Positions 35,298-46,978 are shown, numbered from the stretch's first letter. The stretch is DNA of 64,000 bases from Quillaja saponaria (GCA_029379385.1 CM055613.1:18308001-18372000), one strand, 5' to 3'. The notes: a model not told the origin generated them from the sequence alone. Made by a program: numbers and translations.

Positions 35298-37641
35298 GGC
35301 TAAAGTAGATGGAGGGCTTGAAAAAGCTGAAGTAGATGGAAGGTTTGAAGAAGCTAAAGTAAATGCAAGTTTTGAAAAAAGATGGAGAACATGATGAAGG
35401 TGTTGAGCAAATAATACTGAACGTAGGATGGAAGTATCTTGTGAAGAGCATGAGGTGGAGGTAGAGAGTGAGAATGGCATTGTGAAGGGTTATGATATGG
35501 ATGATAGTGATAAGGATATAAAGGAAGACCATTTTGAGGATTATATGGACCTTAATGTCCTTGAAAGAGAAGCATATTAAGATAGTCCCCTACCACCAAG
35601 TGCAGGCAAGAAACATAAAATGAAACCACTACTGAAAAATAGAAACCAATGAGTAAGAAAGATAAAGCAACAACTTCTTCTTTTATTCTACCATCCACTG
35701 GTGAACATGATTTTGGCTATGATTATTATAGTGATGACTTGCATAGTCTATTGGGATGATGATGGTGAAGAAACGGTAAAATACAGAAGATGTAGGAAGG
35801 AAGACATGTGTAAGGAATTTATGTGGCAACTTGATATCGAATTCACTAACTTGGTTGAATTCAAGGAAACCTTATCTGATTTGTCACTTTTGAATGGAAG
35901 GAGGAATAAGCTTAGGAAAAATGATTCTGTTAGATGTAGAGCAGAGTGTAGATTGGGATATGGTTGGTGGGTCGTATGTAGTAAAGTAGATGATCAAAGT
36001 GTTTTTAGAATTAAGTCAGTGGGGCCCCAATATACATGTAATAGGTCTTTTGAGAACCATTTTGCTAGAGCCAAGAAAGTTTTTAAGGTAGTCTTGGGTA
36101 AGGTAAAGGTCAATCACAAAGTGAAGCTTAGTGATATAATTTTTGCTTTTAGGAAGAAGTACACAGTGGAGATTTCAAGAATTATTGCATACAAAGCAAG
36201 GCTGTATGCAATTAGTATGATACAAGAAATCATAGAGAACACTATACCAAACTGTGGCATACTGTGCAAAACTGAGAAGTCAAGTCCATGGAGAACCTAT
36301 TAAGTCAAGTTATGCAGACCTCAGTTGGATATGCAACCTCTTTTTCATAGATTGTATAAATGTTTTGAGGCATGCAAGAGAGGCTTTTTAATAGCATACA
36401 AGCCTATCATAGCTTTTGATGGCTCATCTGAAAGGGGAATATGGTGGTTAACTATTGGTAGTTGGATCCAAATGACTAGTATTTTCCTATTGCTTTTGCT
36501 ATGGTTGAACAAGAGACCATAGATAGCTAGAACTAGTTTCTAGAAAGGTTGCTAGAAGACATTGGTGATATTAGAACCCACAAATAGGTGTTTATATCAG
36601 ACCAGAAGCTCAACAAGGATGCATAGGATTCTTTGGTTGAAGTGGATAGAAAGCTATGGTGTAGGCATGCATTCAGGTTTTTCTACAAGAGTGATATGCT
36701 TATGAATAATATCACTGAGGCATTTAATAGGACTATTCTAGATGCTAGGGAGATGCTAATAATTTCTATGTTTGAGTGGACTAAGCACTATCTTATGAAT
36801 AGGTCTAGTGATTTGAGATACAAGGTACAGAGGTATAAAGGAGATATAATGCCCAAGGTGTAACGAAGGCTTGATAAAGAAATTGATAAGTGTGGAATGA
36901 AGGAACCAAAGTGGGCTAGTGGTGGCAAGTTTGAAACTTCATGCCAGACTGAAAAGTTTTCAGTTGATTTAGACAACAAATCATTCATCTATAGGTAAGC
37001 TTACTTATCAGTTGCCTATACTTGTCTTTACTTGTGTTTTGAATTGGTTGTGATTGAGTTTGGTTATAACTTACAAGTCTTAGGAATTGACTGGTTTCCC
37101 TTGTAAACACGCAATCAGTTTAGCTATGTTAGTGGCTACTATAGAAGAGAGGCATATCAAAAGTGCTATGAGCCAATTATTAAGCCTATCAATTGTAAGA
37201 GGCCAAAGGCTACTGGGGACCAAATCAGACCACCTCAACAGCTAAAAGCACCAGGCAGGGCAAACAAGAAGAGGACTAAGGCATCGAGTGGAAGAGGCAT
37301 AAAGGACTAAATGGAAAAGAACAAATACAAGTCTAAAATGTTCAAGGTGTAATGCATATGGACATAACAGAAGGACTTGCAAGGCTACTATTACATTGTC
37401 TAAGAGTCAGCATAGGGTATCAACCCAAGCAAGTGGAGTTGAGGATAATACTGCAGTGGACCAAGAATTTGGTCCCCAAATACAAATCCAAACTGATGGA
37501 AGAGCAAAGGGAAGGGGTGCAACTAGAGGTGCAGCCAAGGGTGCAAGCAAGGGTGCACCTATAGGCAGAGGTGCAGCCAAAGCTTTTACATTTGCAGCAG
37601 GTTCAAGTTGTAGCAGTGGTATAGTTAGGTGGTTGAACTAA
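35297..37641 (+). pseudogene. MuDR-type MULE transposase pseudogene
   Basis: The N-terminal part has a degenerate 33-bp repeat (35297-35385; KVDGGLEKAEVDGRFEEAKV). The WRKY-like DNA-binding domain follows, with CRAECRLGYGWWVVCSK and later YTCNRSFENH (35930-36060), then KLSDIIFAFRKKYTVEISR. The MULE catalytic domain begins at LFHRLYKCFEACKRGFL (about 36340), includes KPIIAFDGSSE, and ends around ITEAFNRTILDAREM. A SWIM-like piece, ELTGFPCKHAISLAML, follows an 89-bp GT/AG intron (36995-37083), but the first CxC of the SWIM motif is lost. The C-terminus has a CCHC zinc knuckle CSRCNAYGHNRRTC (37339-37380) and a Gly/Ala/Arg-rich tail. At least four stops or frameshifts (for example 36301, 36520, 36862 and 37310) inactivate it. 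Confidence 0.85.
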
Positions 37642-37959
37642 GTTAGTTTAGTCCTTTTGTTAGAAACTTTAGTTAATTTGTGGATAAATTTTTTGTCATG
37701 TACTTGGATATTTGTTAACTTTAGTCAGTATGTTTACCTACTGTTTAAAATTAACAGTCAATTAATAGAAATGAAGTTTTTTAGTTGATCATCTAATGTG
37801 TATATTTATGGTCTTTTCTAATTATATACTATAATGTGTTTTAAAACTATAATAATCAAACTGGTGGAATAGCAAAAGCAAGGGATGCAACCAAGAATAT
37901 CATTGCTTCAAATTCATAAATACATTATATAACTTACTATATAAACACCAACTCACAAT
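37642..37959. other. AT-rich spacer between the two convergent MULE genes
   Basis: No coding signal; probably the joined 3' ends of the transposase and the GRF-like gene. Confidence 0.5.
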
Positions 37960-38476
37960 TAAAACCTATAATACACAACCTAATAATCATATTGTCAAGA
38001 ACTCAGCAACAGGATTTGAAACCAAGCAACACGACCAAAGAAAATTGACAAGAAAATAACTTTCTTCCACCAATCTAATTCTGCTTGAATTATAGCCACC
38101 TTTCCTTCCAATTATGAAATCTTTTTCCTTTGATGCAAAACCAAAAACTTTCCACGCTTGGTTAGCTCTTCATCAATCCATTCATAGTAGTTACAGGGGA
38201 AACCCCTTCTTTAGAAAACTAAAAACTAGTAAATTTGTGATCTAGGATACATAGTTGTGAGGAGGGCTACATAGTTATCAACCCAAAAACTATAAATTTC
38301 ATACTAAAACTTATCCACAAATTTAGACAAGCCTAATACCCTCTACTAGCATTATAATCCCATATTGTTGTCATAATTACAGGATCTCCACAATGGAAAA
38401 GTCGATGCATCTTTATATGTTTTGTGTTGCTAGCATTTGAATATGTAGACGAAGAATCATCATCTACTTTCACCAT
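37960..38476 (-). pseudogene. GRF-type zinc-finger-like protein relic, convergent to the transposase
   Basis: Minus strand from ATG at 38476: MVKVDDDSSSTYSN..., then FHCGDPVIMTTIWDYNASRGY, a stop, ACLNLW, and after a ~100-base gap GFPCNYYEWIDEELTKRG (38207-38150) and a helical tail (KVAIIQAELDWWKKVIFL). This order (CG-x-P, TS/TIW, NPGR-like NASRGY, C, then CxYFxW-like CNYYEWID) matches the GRF zinc finger common in short plant proteins. One ligand Cys appears replaced (RLFHCG rather than CxCG). It lies tail-to-tail with the transposase inside the element. The reading is broken, so it is a pseudogene; the family call is by eye. Confidence 0.6.
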
Positions 38477-38912
38477 TATCCTCAATTTGGACTAATAGCA
38501 AGGATTTCAATCCCAAATAATGGAGATGCATTGATGGAAACTAGTCACTGACAAAGAGAAAGGGAAAGGGGGAATGGTCACGTGCGTGGCTCATTGGGCT
38601 GACAGTTGAAATTTGTTTGAACAGTTTTGCCACGTCAGATGCCACATGCCCTCGGTTTGTCCAGATCAGCTTTTGTTTTTTCAAATAGATGGCATTTGAA
38701 GGCAGGGATGACATAGATAGGTTTTTGAAACTATTAGGACCACATGATAACCTTTTAAATTATATGGATTAAAGTGAATTATGCGTCAAAGTATAGGGAC
38801 TATAAGTGTAATTAAGCTTAAAAATATATTTGTGTTATATCAATATAACTAGTTTTTAGACTCGTGCATTACACTGGTATTTTTTTTGGTTTTTAATATT
38901 GTTATCAATTTT

Positions 38913-40606
38913 TGTGAAACCTTAGATGAAGGTATGACTAACCGGAGAAATGGATAACCAAATCTCCGTAATCCTAACTCCAAATCAATAAATGCATATA
39001 ACTTGTGACCAAATTGGAAGTAAAAATGAAAATTTTATAAAAACAAAACCATATATAAAACTCATGTACTAATAGGCATAGTAATTTAATTAAAAAATTT
39101 GGCAGATGTTCCCCATTAAGTGAAAACATGCCTAATAATACAAACATTTTTATACACAACAGTCAAATACAACAACAATATACACAAGGAGCTCAGCTCC
39201 ATTTATATAACAAACAATTACAAACTTAATTATCACATAAATCAAAATCTAAAACTTAAGCCCTAATGTGATTGCAAAGCTCCATCTCTTGGGTTCAAGT
39301 AAATGATCTTGAAGGAATACTTTGCCACAATAATATCGGCAAGTCACGTACTCGCCGATAATGTGTGATGAGATCCTGATGCTAAAAAAAAAAAAAACAT
39401 AAACCAACAAAGTATGAGTCATAAAGACATAGGGAGTGAAAAATGTACCCAAAGGGTACAAGTATCAAATAATGCACAATTAAAATGCATAAATCGAATA
39501 ATTTCATGTTAACATGAACTACAAAACAATTCAATTTTGTATATATGTAAATATAGAAAATGTAAAATCAAAAAACTACAATTCATGTAATGCTTTATCA
39601 AAGCATCCAAAGGGCCAATTAGAGTAACTTACCACCAGCACACGAAATATGTATCCTTCTTGGGGCATTTTTTTTGCTCCTGCACACCAAGAATATATAT
39701 ACTCCTCACATATCCTTTCCGGGACTTAGTTACTCGAATATCTTTAATCAAATTTAAATAAACAAAGCAAATGTATCCTAGGTGTGCTCGGATTCTATTT
39801 CGTATACAAAAAAAAAAAAACAATGTCTATGGCCCTTATCAATCATAAACAAAATTTCACACAATTACAAAATATAACAAAACTAGTATTACAATGTGGT
39901 ACGTTTAGAACTTATTTCAATCAAAGCATTAAATATTCATTTTTAAGAACAAAATATAAATTGATACATACAAACATATATACACAGCATACTAGCAACC
40001 CAAAGAGTATTATATTCCACTCACAAAATCACAGATCTTGCTTGTTGCTCCTTCTTGAACCTCATATGTTGTTGGATCAACAATACGGGAGCAAAAGAGC
40101 ATATTCCCAAGTATTACTCAGTTTATAAATTTCGTTGTTATAATCCTCTAATTACTAAAACTTCTATATATCAACTTCCATGTATTTCTTTAAAACAAAG
40201 TTCTTTTAGGCATTTTAACAAATTCCTTGAAGGCAACTTTAATTTCGTATCATGTATGTATATATGTATATAATATATACATACCAAGAAAATCAACATT
40301 AATTGCTTAGTTCAATATTACTCACATTCCTAGCTTTAAATTCAAGTTAAGTTAACCATTTAAAATCAATCAAGAGCTTAAGTTATGTTATTCCAATATC
40401 AATCCAACCAAGTTCCAAGATTCCTCTTTCCTTAACCATTTAACCAACAGTTCTTTACTCCTTATTCTTAGATTTTTGTTTAAATTCAAATAATACCTAA
40501 CCACCAATAATCAAATATACCAAGCTTTATTCATTACCTTACAACTAATTTCTTTTAGACATTTTGTCAAACATCTTAAGGGTATTTTTTATTTCATTCC
40601 ATTTCA

Positions 40607-40638
<32 letters not shown>

Positions 40639-41920
40639 CTCAAAAGAAGCAACATAATTGTATCAATTTTCTTATTATTTATTTTCGAAACATCATTCTT
40701 GAAATTGGTTTAGCAACCAAAGTAATCAAAACTTAAATTACACATATTTCAAACAACATTCTACCTAATCCAACCTTTCCTTACACACTTAACTATCACC
40801 TATTTCCTCACTTTTAAGTTCTAACTCTTCCTCCTTAATTCCCTAAACTTCAACATTGCCTATAATCCCAACATTAGTGTTAAAGTAACTACTCATTTAA
40901 AAGCTACTAAAAGTTTGGATTATGGAAGTTTAACAAAAAGCCAACTCCACATTATTTACTAACATAATTACCAAGCTTATGAACACTCTTAACACTACTA
41001 TTTTACACAAACACCCGCCCCCCCCTCTCCCAAAAAAAAACAATTTCATCCAATCTTCATACCCAACCAAAAGAATAAAAATTAGCTTCTTTTAGGCATT
41101 TTGTCAAATATCTTAAGGGTACTCTCTATTCCCATTCATGTATACATATATATATGCTTTATTGTGTGTACCAAGGGAAATTTAACAATAACTCAAGAAT
41201 CCTCTCACTAATTACTACAAAAATATTAAATTGGAATTGAATGAGTTACTTAGGGACAAACAAAAGCATGGATTATGAAAATTCACAATAACTAACCTAA
41301 TTCCAAGATCACACCTCTTTCAACAACACTTTACCCACAACTAATCATCCTCTGATTTCCTAAATTTCATCCCTCAATTAACATAATTAGAAAGTAATCC
41401 TAGCTTTAAATTCTAATCATTCACAACTCACTCAAAATAATATCTAAACTCTTAAACAACATCTAAGAATAGCAGTTAACTAACAAGGAAGCAAGAGAAT
41501 AACTTGGAGTTACCAAAAACCCAAAACCCTTAACCACCAATAAATAACGGCTAGCACAAGATGGTTATTTCTACACCTTGCTGCCGCGCTGCTAGCCATC
41601 CTAGGGCCTATAAACCACCCCTGCTAGATGAAAAAGGTGAAGGTGCTGCATCTTTGACTGCTTGCTGCAATCCATGGAAGACCATCATAACCAGCAAGAA
41701 GGAAAATGAAAGGAAGCAAGGACTGAACCAATCAAGGCACAAGGCTAAGAAAGATGTTGTCTCGGCCAGCAAAAGAGGAAAAGAAGAATCCAAAAAATAA
41801 GGGATGCATGGACAAGGAAAAAGGAGAAAATAAAAAGAGATGAGAGGAAAAAGAAAAAGAAATCAAAATGATAAAGTCAAATTGAAATTTTTTTAAAGTA
41901 ATGGTGTATATAAATTCTTG
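38913..41920 (-). repeat. GypA LTR copy H (minus strand, nearly full length)
   Basis: Plus-strand text starts TGTGAAACCTTAGATGAAGG, a mutated reverse end of the LTR. It then shows AACCAAATCTCCGTAATCCTAACT, the hairpin GGAGCTCAGCTCC at 39188-39200, GAGTCATAAAGAC, and AAAATGTACCCAAAGGGTAC. Three reversed internal repeats with TTTTAGRCATTTT(G/A)(T/A)CAAA cores lie near 40205, 40555 and 41090. A purine-rich block (41550-41880) matches the reverse of the block in copies C and G. About 3.0 kb long. No primer-binding site or polypurine tract is next to it, so it is probably a solo LTR. Confidence 0.7.
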
Positions 41921-42500
41921 GAATGTTTGCTCTCTTACCTTCTTTCACCCTTGATGGTTCCCTTTATCTTCAAAAAGACTTAGTTTAATTGTTTGTTTTA
42001 AGTCACTAGTCAATCCCCTTTAAATAGGCTTTTAAAATCATGAATTTTACTGCGATTAGGACTAGGACTCGAGCCAATAGTATGGTGCTGAACTTCCTTG
42101 CGTTGCATCTCTGAAGGCGTTATGATTAATGTCAAACTAGGATTGGATAGCCACATAGGTGCCGCGCCACTATGGCCTCTGAGTTTTTGGGCTCCTAGGA
42201 GCCTACTACACTGCCTGGTTACTTAAATTTTCCTCAAATTTGACTTTCAAGGGACTCCTTCATGTAGTAGACATTTAAAACACACAAACTAAGTTAAAAT
42301 AAAGTAGAACTCTTATAAAACACCTAAATTCTAGCCAAAATCAATTAGGATTTAACATCCTAGTACAATATGAGCTCAATTAGGGATTTAACTATAAACT
42401 AAACAAAATCTAACTAGAACTCTATAACATAGCTAAAATTTACTAGTAAAAGAATAGGAAATAATTCTATTTTATAGAGTTATTAAATATTAATTATTTT
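41921..42500. other. Unassigned sequence
   Basis: No gene recognised. A short GC-richer stretch (42140-42230, with CACATAGGTGCCGCGCCACTATGG and GGGCTCCTAGGAGCC) stands out, but has no long open frame on either strand. Confidence 0.35.
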
Positions 42501-42559
42501 TTAGTTATATAAATTAAACTCAACTCAATTCAACTAAGCCTTAAATTTTAAACTAGTTA

Positions 42560-43501
42560 GGGTCGGCTATATGAATCTTTTTCTTCAATTTGTTTCAATC
42601 CAAGTCATTATTTTGAGTAATGCCTAGAGCAATCATATCCTTCTCAATGACTACCCCACATGTAAGTTTTGATTTCCATCTACCACATATAACACCTACC
42701 ACCTGCATCAAGTCACATTTCCTAACTATGGCATCCATTGGCCAGCGTTGGATATGTTTAAACCCATGTAAGCGATTCTCCCTCATTTTCTCTTCGATGA
42801 GTTCTACCTTAACCTTCCTATGAACCTCGTCATTTCGTATTCTATCATTTTTTGTATGTCCAGTCATACATCTCAACATTCGCATTTCGGCTACTCCTAT
42901 CTTTGTGAGTGTTGTTTCTCAACTACCTAACATTCAAAACCATACAATATAGCCGGTCTCACTGATATTCTATAGAATTTTCCTTTCAACTTATTTGATT
43001 TTAGGATCACATAAATCTCACAAAGCACTTCGTCACTTCATTTACCATGCCTTAATTCTATGGTTCGCATTATGCTCAATTGTGTCATCTTTTGTATAAA
43101 TGAACCTAAATGCTTAAACAAATTCTTCGAAGGGATTTCCTAACCATTCAAAGTTATTTCAGTCGAGTCTCATCTATTGTTACTAAAATTGCACTTTGTA
43201 TACTCTATTTTAGTCCAATTTGACCTAAGACCTTTATATTGTAACGCATTCTTCCATAATTCTAGTTTAGAATTTAAACATTATCTAGTTTTGTCTACCA
43301 ACACGATGTCATCGACAAACAATATGCACCATGAAGCCTTATCCTAAATAGCATAAGTAAGTTTGACCATGAATAAAGCAAATAGATAGAGGCTTAAGGA
43401 TGAACCTTGGTAGACACCTATTGTGATTGGAAACTCTCCAGTCATACTACTTACGGTCTGTAGTACCCTAGTCATTACTCACTCATACATACTCTTAATA
43501 A
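42560..43501 (-). pseudogene. RTE LINE reverse transcriptase, C-terminal half
   Basis: Reading the minus strand from 43501 gives IKSMYE, then GEFPITIGVYQGSSLSLYLF, the catalytic FVDDIVLVD (43320-43294), then LGSFIQ near 43110, and finally the C-terminal RMLRCMTGHTKNDRIRN, KMRENRLHGFKHIQRWPMDA and IEKDMIALGI (42885-42595), ending near LKKKIHIADPN. The enzyme copies its own RNA at a nicked target site. The Tyr of the YADD-type box is Phe, common in this family. Several stops in the middle show it is dead. Confidence 0.88.
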
Positions 43502-43504
43502 CTT
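43502..43504. repeat. Target-site duplication (left) of CACTA element 1
   Basis: CTT, matching CTT at 59230-59232 on the other side. Three-base duplications are the rule for CACTA elements. Confidence 0.9.
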
Positions 43505-43985
43505 CACTACAAGAAAATCACTTGTACGGGATAGGCAAATCCCATAAGGGATAGTCTAAAACCCCATCCCTAATGTATCTGTGACTGTATCCCGTCGTGG
43601 GTAATCTCATAGTTTATACAGCCGTCACTAATAATAGTTATCTACAATGGGAAAAAAACCATCGAGGATAATACTTATTTGGGAAGGGTGATATTATCCT
43701 CAATGGGATATTACCCGTCCCAGATAAGTTTAAAGATGTCGCAAGTTTTAGTGTGAAACTTACAGTCAAGGATAAGATCGTGCTATTTGGCATGAAACTT
43801 ATTTGGGACGGGACTTACCCGTCGAGGATAAGTTAAGACATATTTTTCATTGACTTATCTAGGATAGGTCTACCCATCTTGGATAATTTGCCCTTTCCTA
43901 TATAATCACTAAAATTTTAGCTTTTCCCATCGAGGATATGTACAGGAACGGGATTGCCCATCCCGGATACTTCCATGTATCTATG
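43505..43985 (+). repeat. CACTA 1 left terminal and subterminal repeats
   Basis: Many variants of a GGGAT(A/G)-containing motif in both orientations: GGGATAGGCAAATCCC, GGGATAGTC, CCATCGAGGATAA, GGGACGGGACTTACCCGTC, CCGTCGAGGATAAG, CCATCTTGGATAA and ATTGCCCATCCCGGATAC. Such short subterminal repeats in direct and inverted arrangement are binding sites for TNPA-like proteins in En/Spm-type elements. Confidence 0.85.
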
Positions 43986-44151
43986 GTTTAAACAACATCA
44001 TTCACAAATGAAAACACAAACTAAGTTATTCATAAGTTCAAAAACATAATAAAACATTCATAGTAAGAATTACGAGTAATATGTTACATGCTATGCTAGT
44101 TATTAGTTCATACAAATTCATCAACAAACTAAATTATTCATAAGTTTAACT

Positions 44152-44259
44152 ATCACCAAGTTTTGCATCATTTTCAACATGAACATTAGCTTCAGCATGA
44201 CCGTCGACATTGGCATTAGCTTGAGGAAATGCAGGCACAAAAGATAAAGTAGGCAAGTC
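44152..44259 (-). pseudogene. Last exon of the CACTA 1 TNPA-like gene (probable)
   Basis: Minus strand, after a TTTTACAG splice acceptor: DLPTLSFVPAFPQANANV followed by DGHAEANVHVENDAKLGDS and a stop. It lies between the left subterminal repeats and the nested CACTA 2, downstream of the TNPA-like gene. This suits a short acidic C-terminal exon. The assignment rests on position and the splice signal. Confidence 0.45.
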
Positions 44260-44329
44260 TGTAAAATCAAGAGTCCAAAATTAAATAAGATGAGATAATC
44301 ATTGGAATTGTATGCCGACAAGCTTACAT

Positions 44330-45499
44330 CTAAGAGTCTAAGTGTAAAAAGTATTATACTTGAATTGAAAATTTTAAAACATTAAAGTAGTTTTTATACT
44401 GAGGATAAGATTTTTTTTTTTTTTTTCAACTTTGTTATGGTAGTGTACCAAAAAGAAATGGCAAAAGCATAGGGCTACCTGTTATGTAGCTCAATACGTG
44501 TGAGCTTTTCAACATGCAAAGAGAAAAAAAAAAAGATTTTATGTTTACTAGACAGTGCTAATTTTCAAGTAGAAAATGAAGCAAAACATAAGGCATAAGT
44601 ACACACAATCAGACAGTCAATAAATTACTCCTTAACATCATTCACATAACAAATGTAGAGACAATAGAGAAGCTGGAATGGAAGTAGAAATGGGAAAACA
44701 GGGTACTAGTATGACTAGTCAAGTTGTTTGAGCAATATAATTATGATTATCTTCTATAAGGTAGCAAGCTAGTTTAAAGCAATTTCAAACACATAATAAT
44801 TATAAACATTCTTATGCAGATCATCCTCCTAATTAAGTTAATGAAACTTAACCAAGCATTAGTTATCACAAATTGACTTTCTAACTTATGAAATTAATAT
44901 AAGTGAACAAAAGTTACAATACAAATGAATGAATATAGACAATAACATTTTATAATTGAATTTTGGTTATATATGATATACTCAAATCCAATTAGATCAT
45001 AAAACCTACATTATGTCCCCTACACACAAATTCTTATACAAATCAAAGCTAATAAAACTTACCTATCCGTGGTGAATAAATAACAATTATAAGCATTACG
45101 AAGAACAATAGAAAAGAAAAAAAAAAGAATAAGAAGAACTGAACAAACTAATTTACATACAGATCAATGAATCAACCTTGTATTCCTGTACCATAATGTG
45201 CAGCATGAAAAATTTTTAGCACTAAAGTTTTACCAAAACTCCCTATATTTTACCATGATCGAGGCTTTCCAAGAACTTTTTAGACCCCTTAACATCCATC
45301 TTAACAAGTTTCTGTGTATATACATAAGCACCAGCAGCAACCATTTGTTTTATGCATTTCTTTGAATGCACAAGTGACTAGAATGGAAAAAGTTTGCTTT
45401 TATTCACAAGTCCAGGCAGTACTCAAGATTAACCAAGAGAAGACACACCCACAATCAAGTCCCAAGCAAACATCAGACCCTAAATCTAAGGCTACAAAC
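44330..45499. other. CACTA 1 interior, non-coding
   Basis: AT-rich sequence between the presumed last TNPA exon and the CACTA 2 insertion. Probably intron of the TNPA-like gene; no other motif seen. Confidence 0.4.
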
Positions 45500-45502
45500 A
45501 AT
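45500..45502. repeat. Target-site duplication (left) of CACTA element 2
   Basis: AAT, matching AAT at 49862-49864. Confidence 0.9.
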
Positions 45503-45880
45503 CACTATAAGAAAATGACCTTTATCCATAAACTTTTTTCCTACAAACTAGAGTTTGTAAGTAAAGACACATTTTTCGGCAACTTACAAACCAAAAAAAA
45601 TTTATTTACTAACAAACCTTTTGTAGGTAAGTTAATAGGTAATTTGGTACCAATTAAATTTTTTTTGGCACAAAAAATACATACGAACCAAGAATTTATC
45701 TGTAATTTTGTTTTAATATTTACCTCATACTTTTTATAGTTTTCTTACAAACTTAAGTGCATCAGTAACCAAAAAAAAAAAAAAAAGATTTTGTCAAATT
45801 ATTGGCAAAATTTAGTCTGTTGCTAAAGTTATCTTAATTTACCAACAAACTTGAGTTTGTTGATATACTAAACTTAGTCT
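45503..45880 (+). repeat. CACTA 2 left subterminal repeats
   Basis: Repeated motif around TTACAAACTAGAGTTTGTAAGTAA, seen as CTACAAACTAGAGTTTGTAA (45541), TTTACTAACAAACCTTTTGTAGGTAA (45602-45627), and TTTACCAACAAACTTGAGTTTGTTG (45839-45863). The core is an imperfect palindrome. Confidence 0.85.
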
Positions 45881-46141
45881 CAATATCAATCCTAAATTCA
45901 TTTTCAGTTTCATTTTTCCTAAATCCCCGATATGCTGCTCTCTCTCTCTACAGCCTCTTCTTCCTCTCTCTTGCTACCCAAAGCATGACCAGAATCCAAA
46001 TTTTTCATGTGCCTAGCTTTCTTCTTCTTGTTAAGATTGCTTGGAAAATCCATGGATACTTTCAAATCGAACCTCAATCTTGATCGAGGCTTTAGGCCCT
46101 AATCAACCTTCTTTTCCTCTATCAAAAACCCTTGCTTTACG

Positions 46142-46722
46142 TGTAGGATTTTGACCCAAATCCTTATTTAGTAGTTTCCTAATTAGTTTATTATTGGTAG
46201 AAAATAACTAATTGGATATTAATGAGGATTTCCTAATTAGTTTATTCTTAGTGGGCAAGAAATAACTAATTAGATATTGATGGAATTTTTTAGTTAGAGT
46301 TATCTTTGTGGGTAAGTAGGTCTAATTAGATGATTGCATGATTTTCATAAAGTGGAAAAAAAGTTTACTTGTTGGGCAAGTCCTATGTAGTATAAATATG
46401 TAAGCTTGTGAGAGTTGTAAGTAGGAGAAAGAGAGAGATCTAATATTTGTGGGAGCCGGGGTGCAAGAAAGATTAGTAGAGTTGTAGCCAGAGTGAGTGA
46501 GAACACTGTGTGTAGAGTATACTCTTTCTATATAATCTTTCTTGGAATATTAATGAATTGTTTTCTCATCCGTAGATATAGGCAAGATGCCAAACCACAT
46601 TATATCTTGTGCTGCTGATGTTTATTTCTCTTCTCTTCTACTTATATTTGTGGTTATTATCCTTTGTTATTTTTACTATAACTCACTGAAGATTGAAAAG
46701 AAATTTCGTATAATTCCTAACA
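46142..46722 (+). mobile_element. Solo LTR of a Copia-type element inside CACTA 2
   Basis: Begins TGTAGGATTTTGACCC and ends ATTCCTAACA, with inverted TG(T)AGGA / TCCTAACA termini. It contains a TATA box (GTATAAATATG near 46390). Flanked by TTACG (46137-46141) and TAACG (46723-46727), a 5-bp duplication with one mismatch. No internal element sequence is present, so the rest was removed by recombination between two LTRs. Being inside CACTA 2, it is the innermost insertion. Confidence 0.8.
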
Positions 46723-46789
46723 TAACGTTTCCTAATCATTGATAAGAATACCCATAAGAAACCTTTCATAGGATTATTTATGTGAGGTG

Positions 46790-46978
46790 GGTTTCTAAGT
46801 TTGGGTCACAGTGGTAGATTTCCAGTAAACAAAGCTAGCTACTCAGGAGCTTCTGTTTTGTCATCTGCCGCAATGAAATCTCCAACATTGATTGCTGAAT
46901 TAAATTTTGGTTCAAACACCACTGTGTTTCATGAATCGACAGGAAAGATGGAAGCTATAAAGGAGTTCGTTGAGAAGG
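46790..46978 (+). other. Exon-like sequence in CACTA 2, possibly captured host exon
   Basis: An open frame reads LGHSGRFPVNKASYSGASVL, then SSAAMKSPTLIAELNFG, and ends KEFVEK followed by a good splice donor (GAAG/GTAAGA) at about 46978. GC content and codon use look more gene-like than the surroundings. I do not recognise the protein. It could be an exon of CACTA 2's own gene or a captured host exon; plant CACTA elements do both. Confidence 0.4.

Larger units (their letters stand above)
35297..38830 (+). mobile_element. Mutator-like element (MULE), 5'-truncated
   Basis: It contains a MuDR-type transposase relic on the plus strand (to 37641) and a convergent GRF zinc-finger-like relic on the minus strand (38476-37960). 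The right part (38560-38830) includes GCCACGTCAGATGCCACATG and GTATAGGGACTATAAGTGTAATTAAG, text typical of terminal regions of plant MULEs. No matching inverted end is found on the left, where the LTR copy G joins coding sequence directly. The left end was therefore deleted. Confidence 0.7.
42505..43504 (-). mobile_element. RTE-type LINE, 3' part
   Basis: Minus-strand non-LTR retrotransposon. Its 3' end (low coordinates) has the TTGAGTTGAGTT-like tail and CATATAGCCGACCCTAACTAG text characteristic of plant RTE LINEs. The other part is at 59230-60027, separated by CACTA element 1. The last three bases (43502-43504, CTT) are the target duplicated on insertion. Confidence 0.9.

Noticed and set aside
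35241..35532. Minus-strand frames rich in Ser/Phe (79 and 80 codons)
   Set aside because: They are reverse readings of the 33-bp repeat at the start of the MULE transposase relic.
39784..40128. 114-codon plus-strand frame
   Set aside because: It lies within LTR copy H, has no recognisable domain and no corresponding frame in the other LTR copies.
45314..45739. 141-codon plus-strand frame
   Set aside because: It crosses the left boundary of CACTA 2 (45503), running from CACTA 1 interior into subterminal repeats, so it cannot be an ancestral gene.
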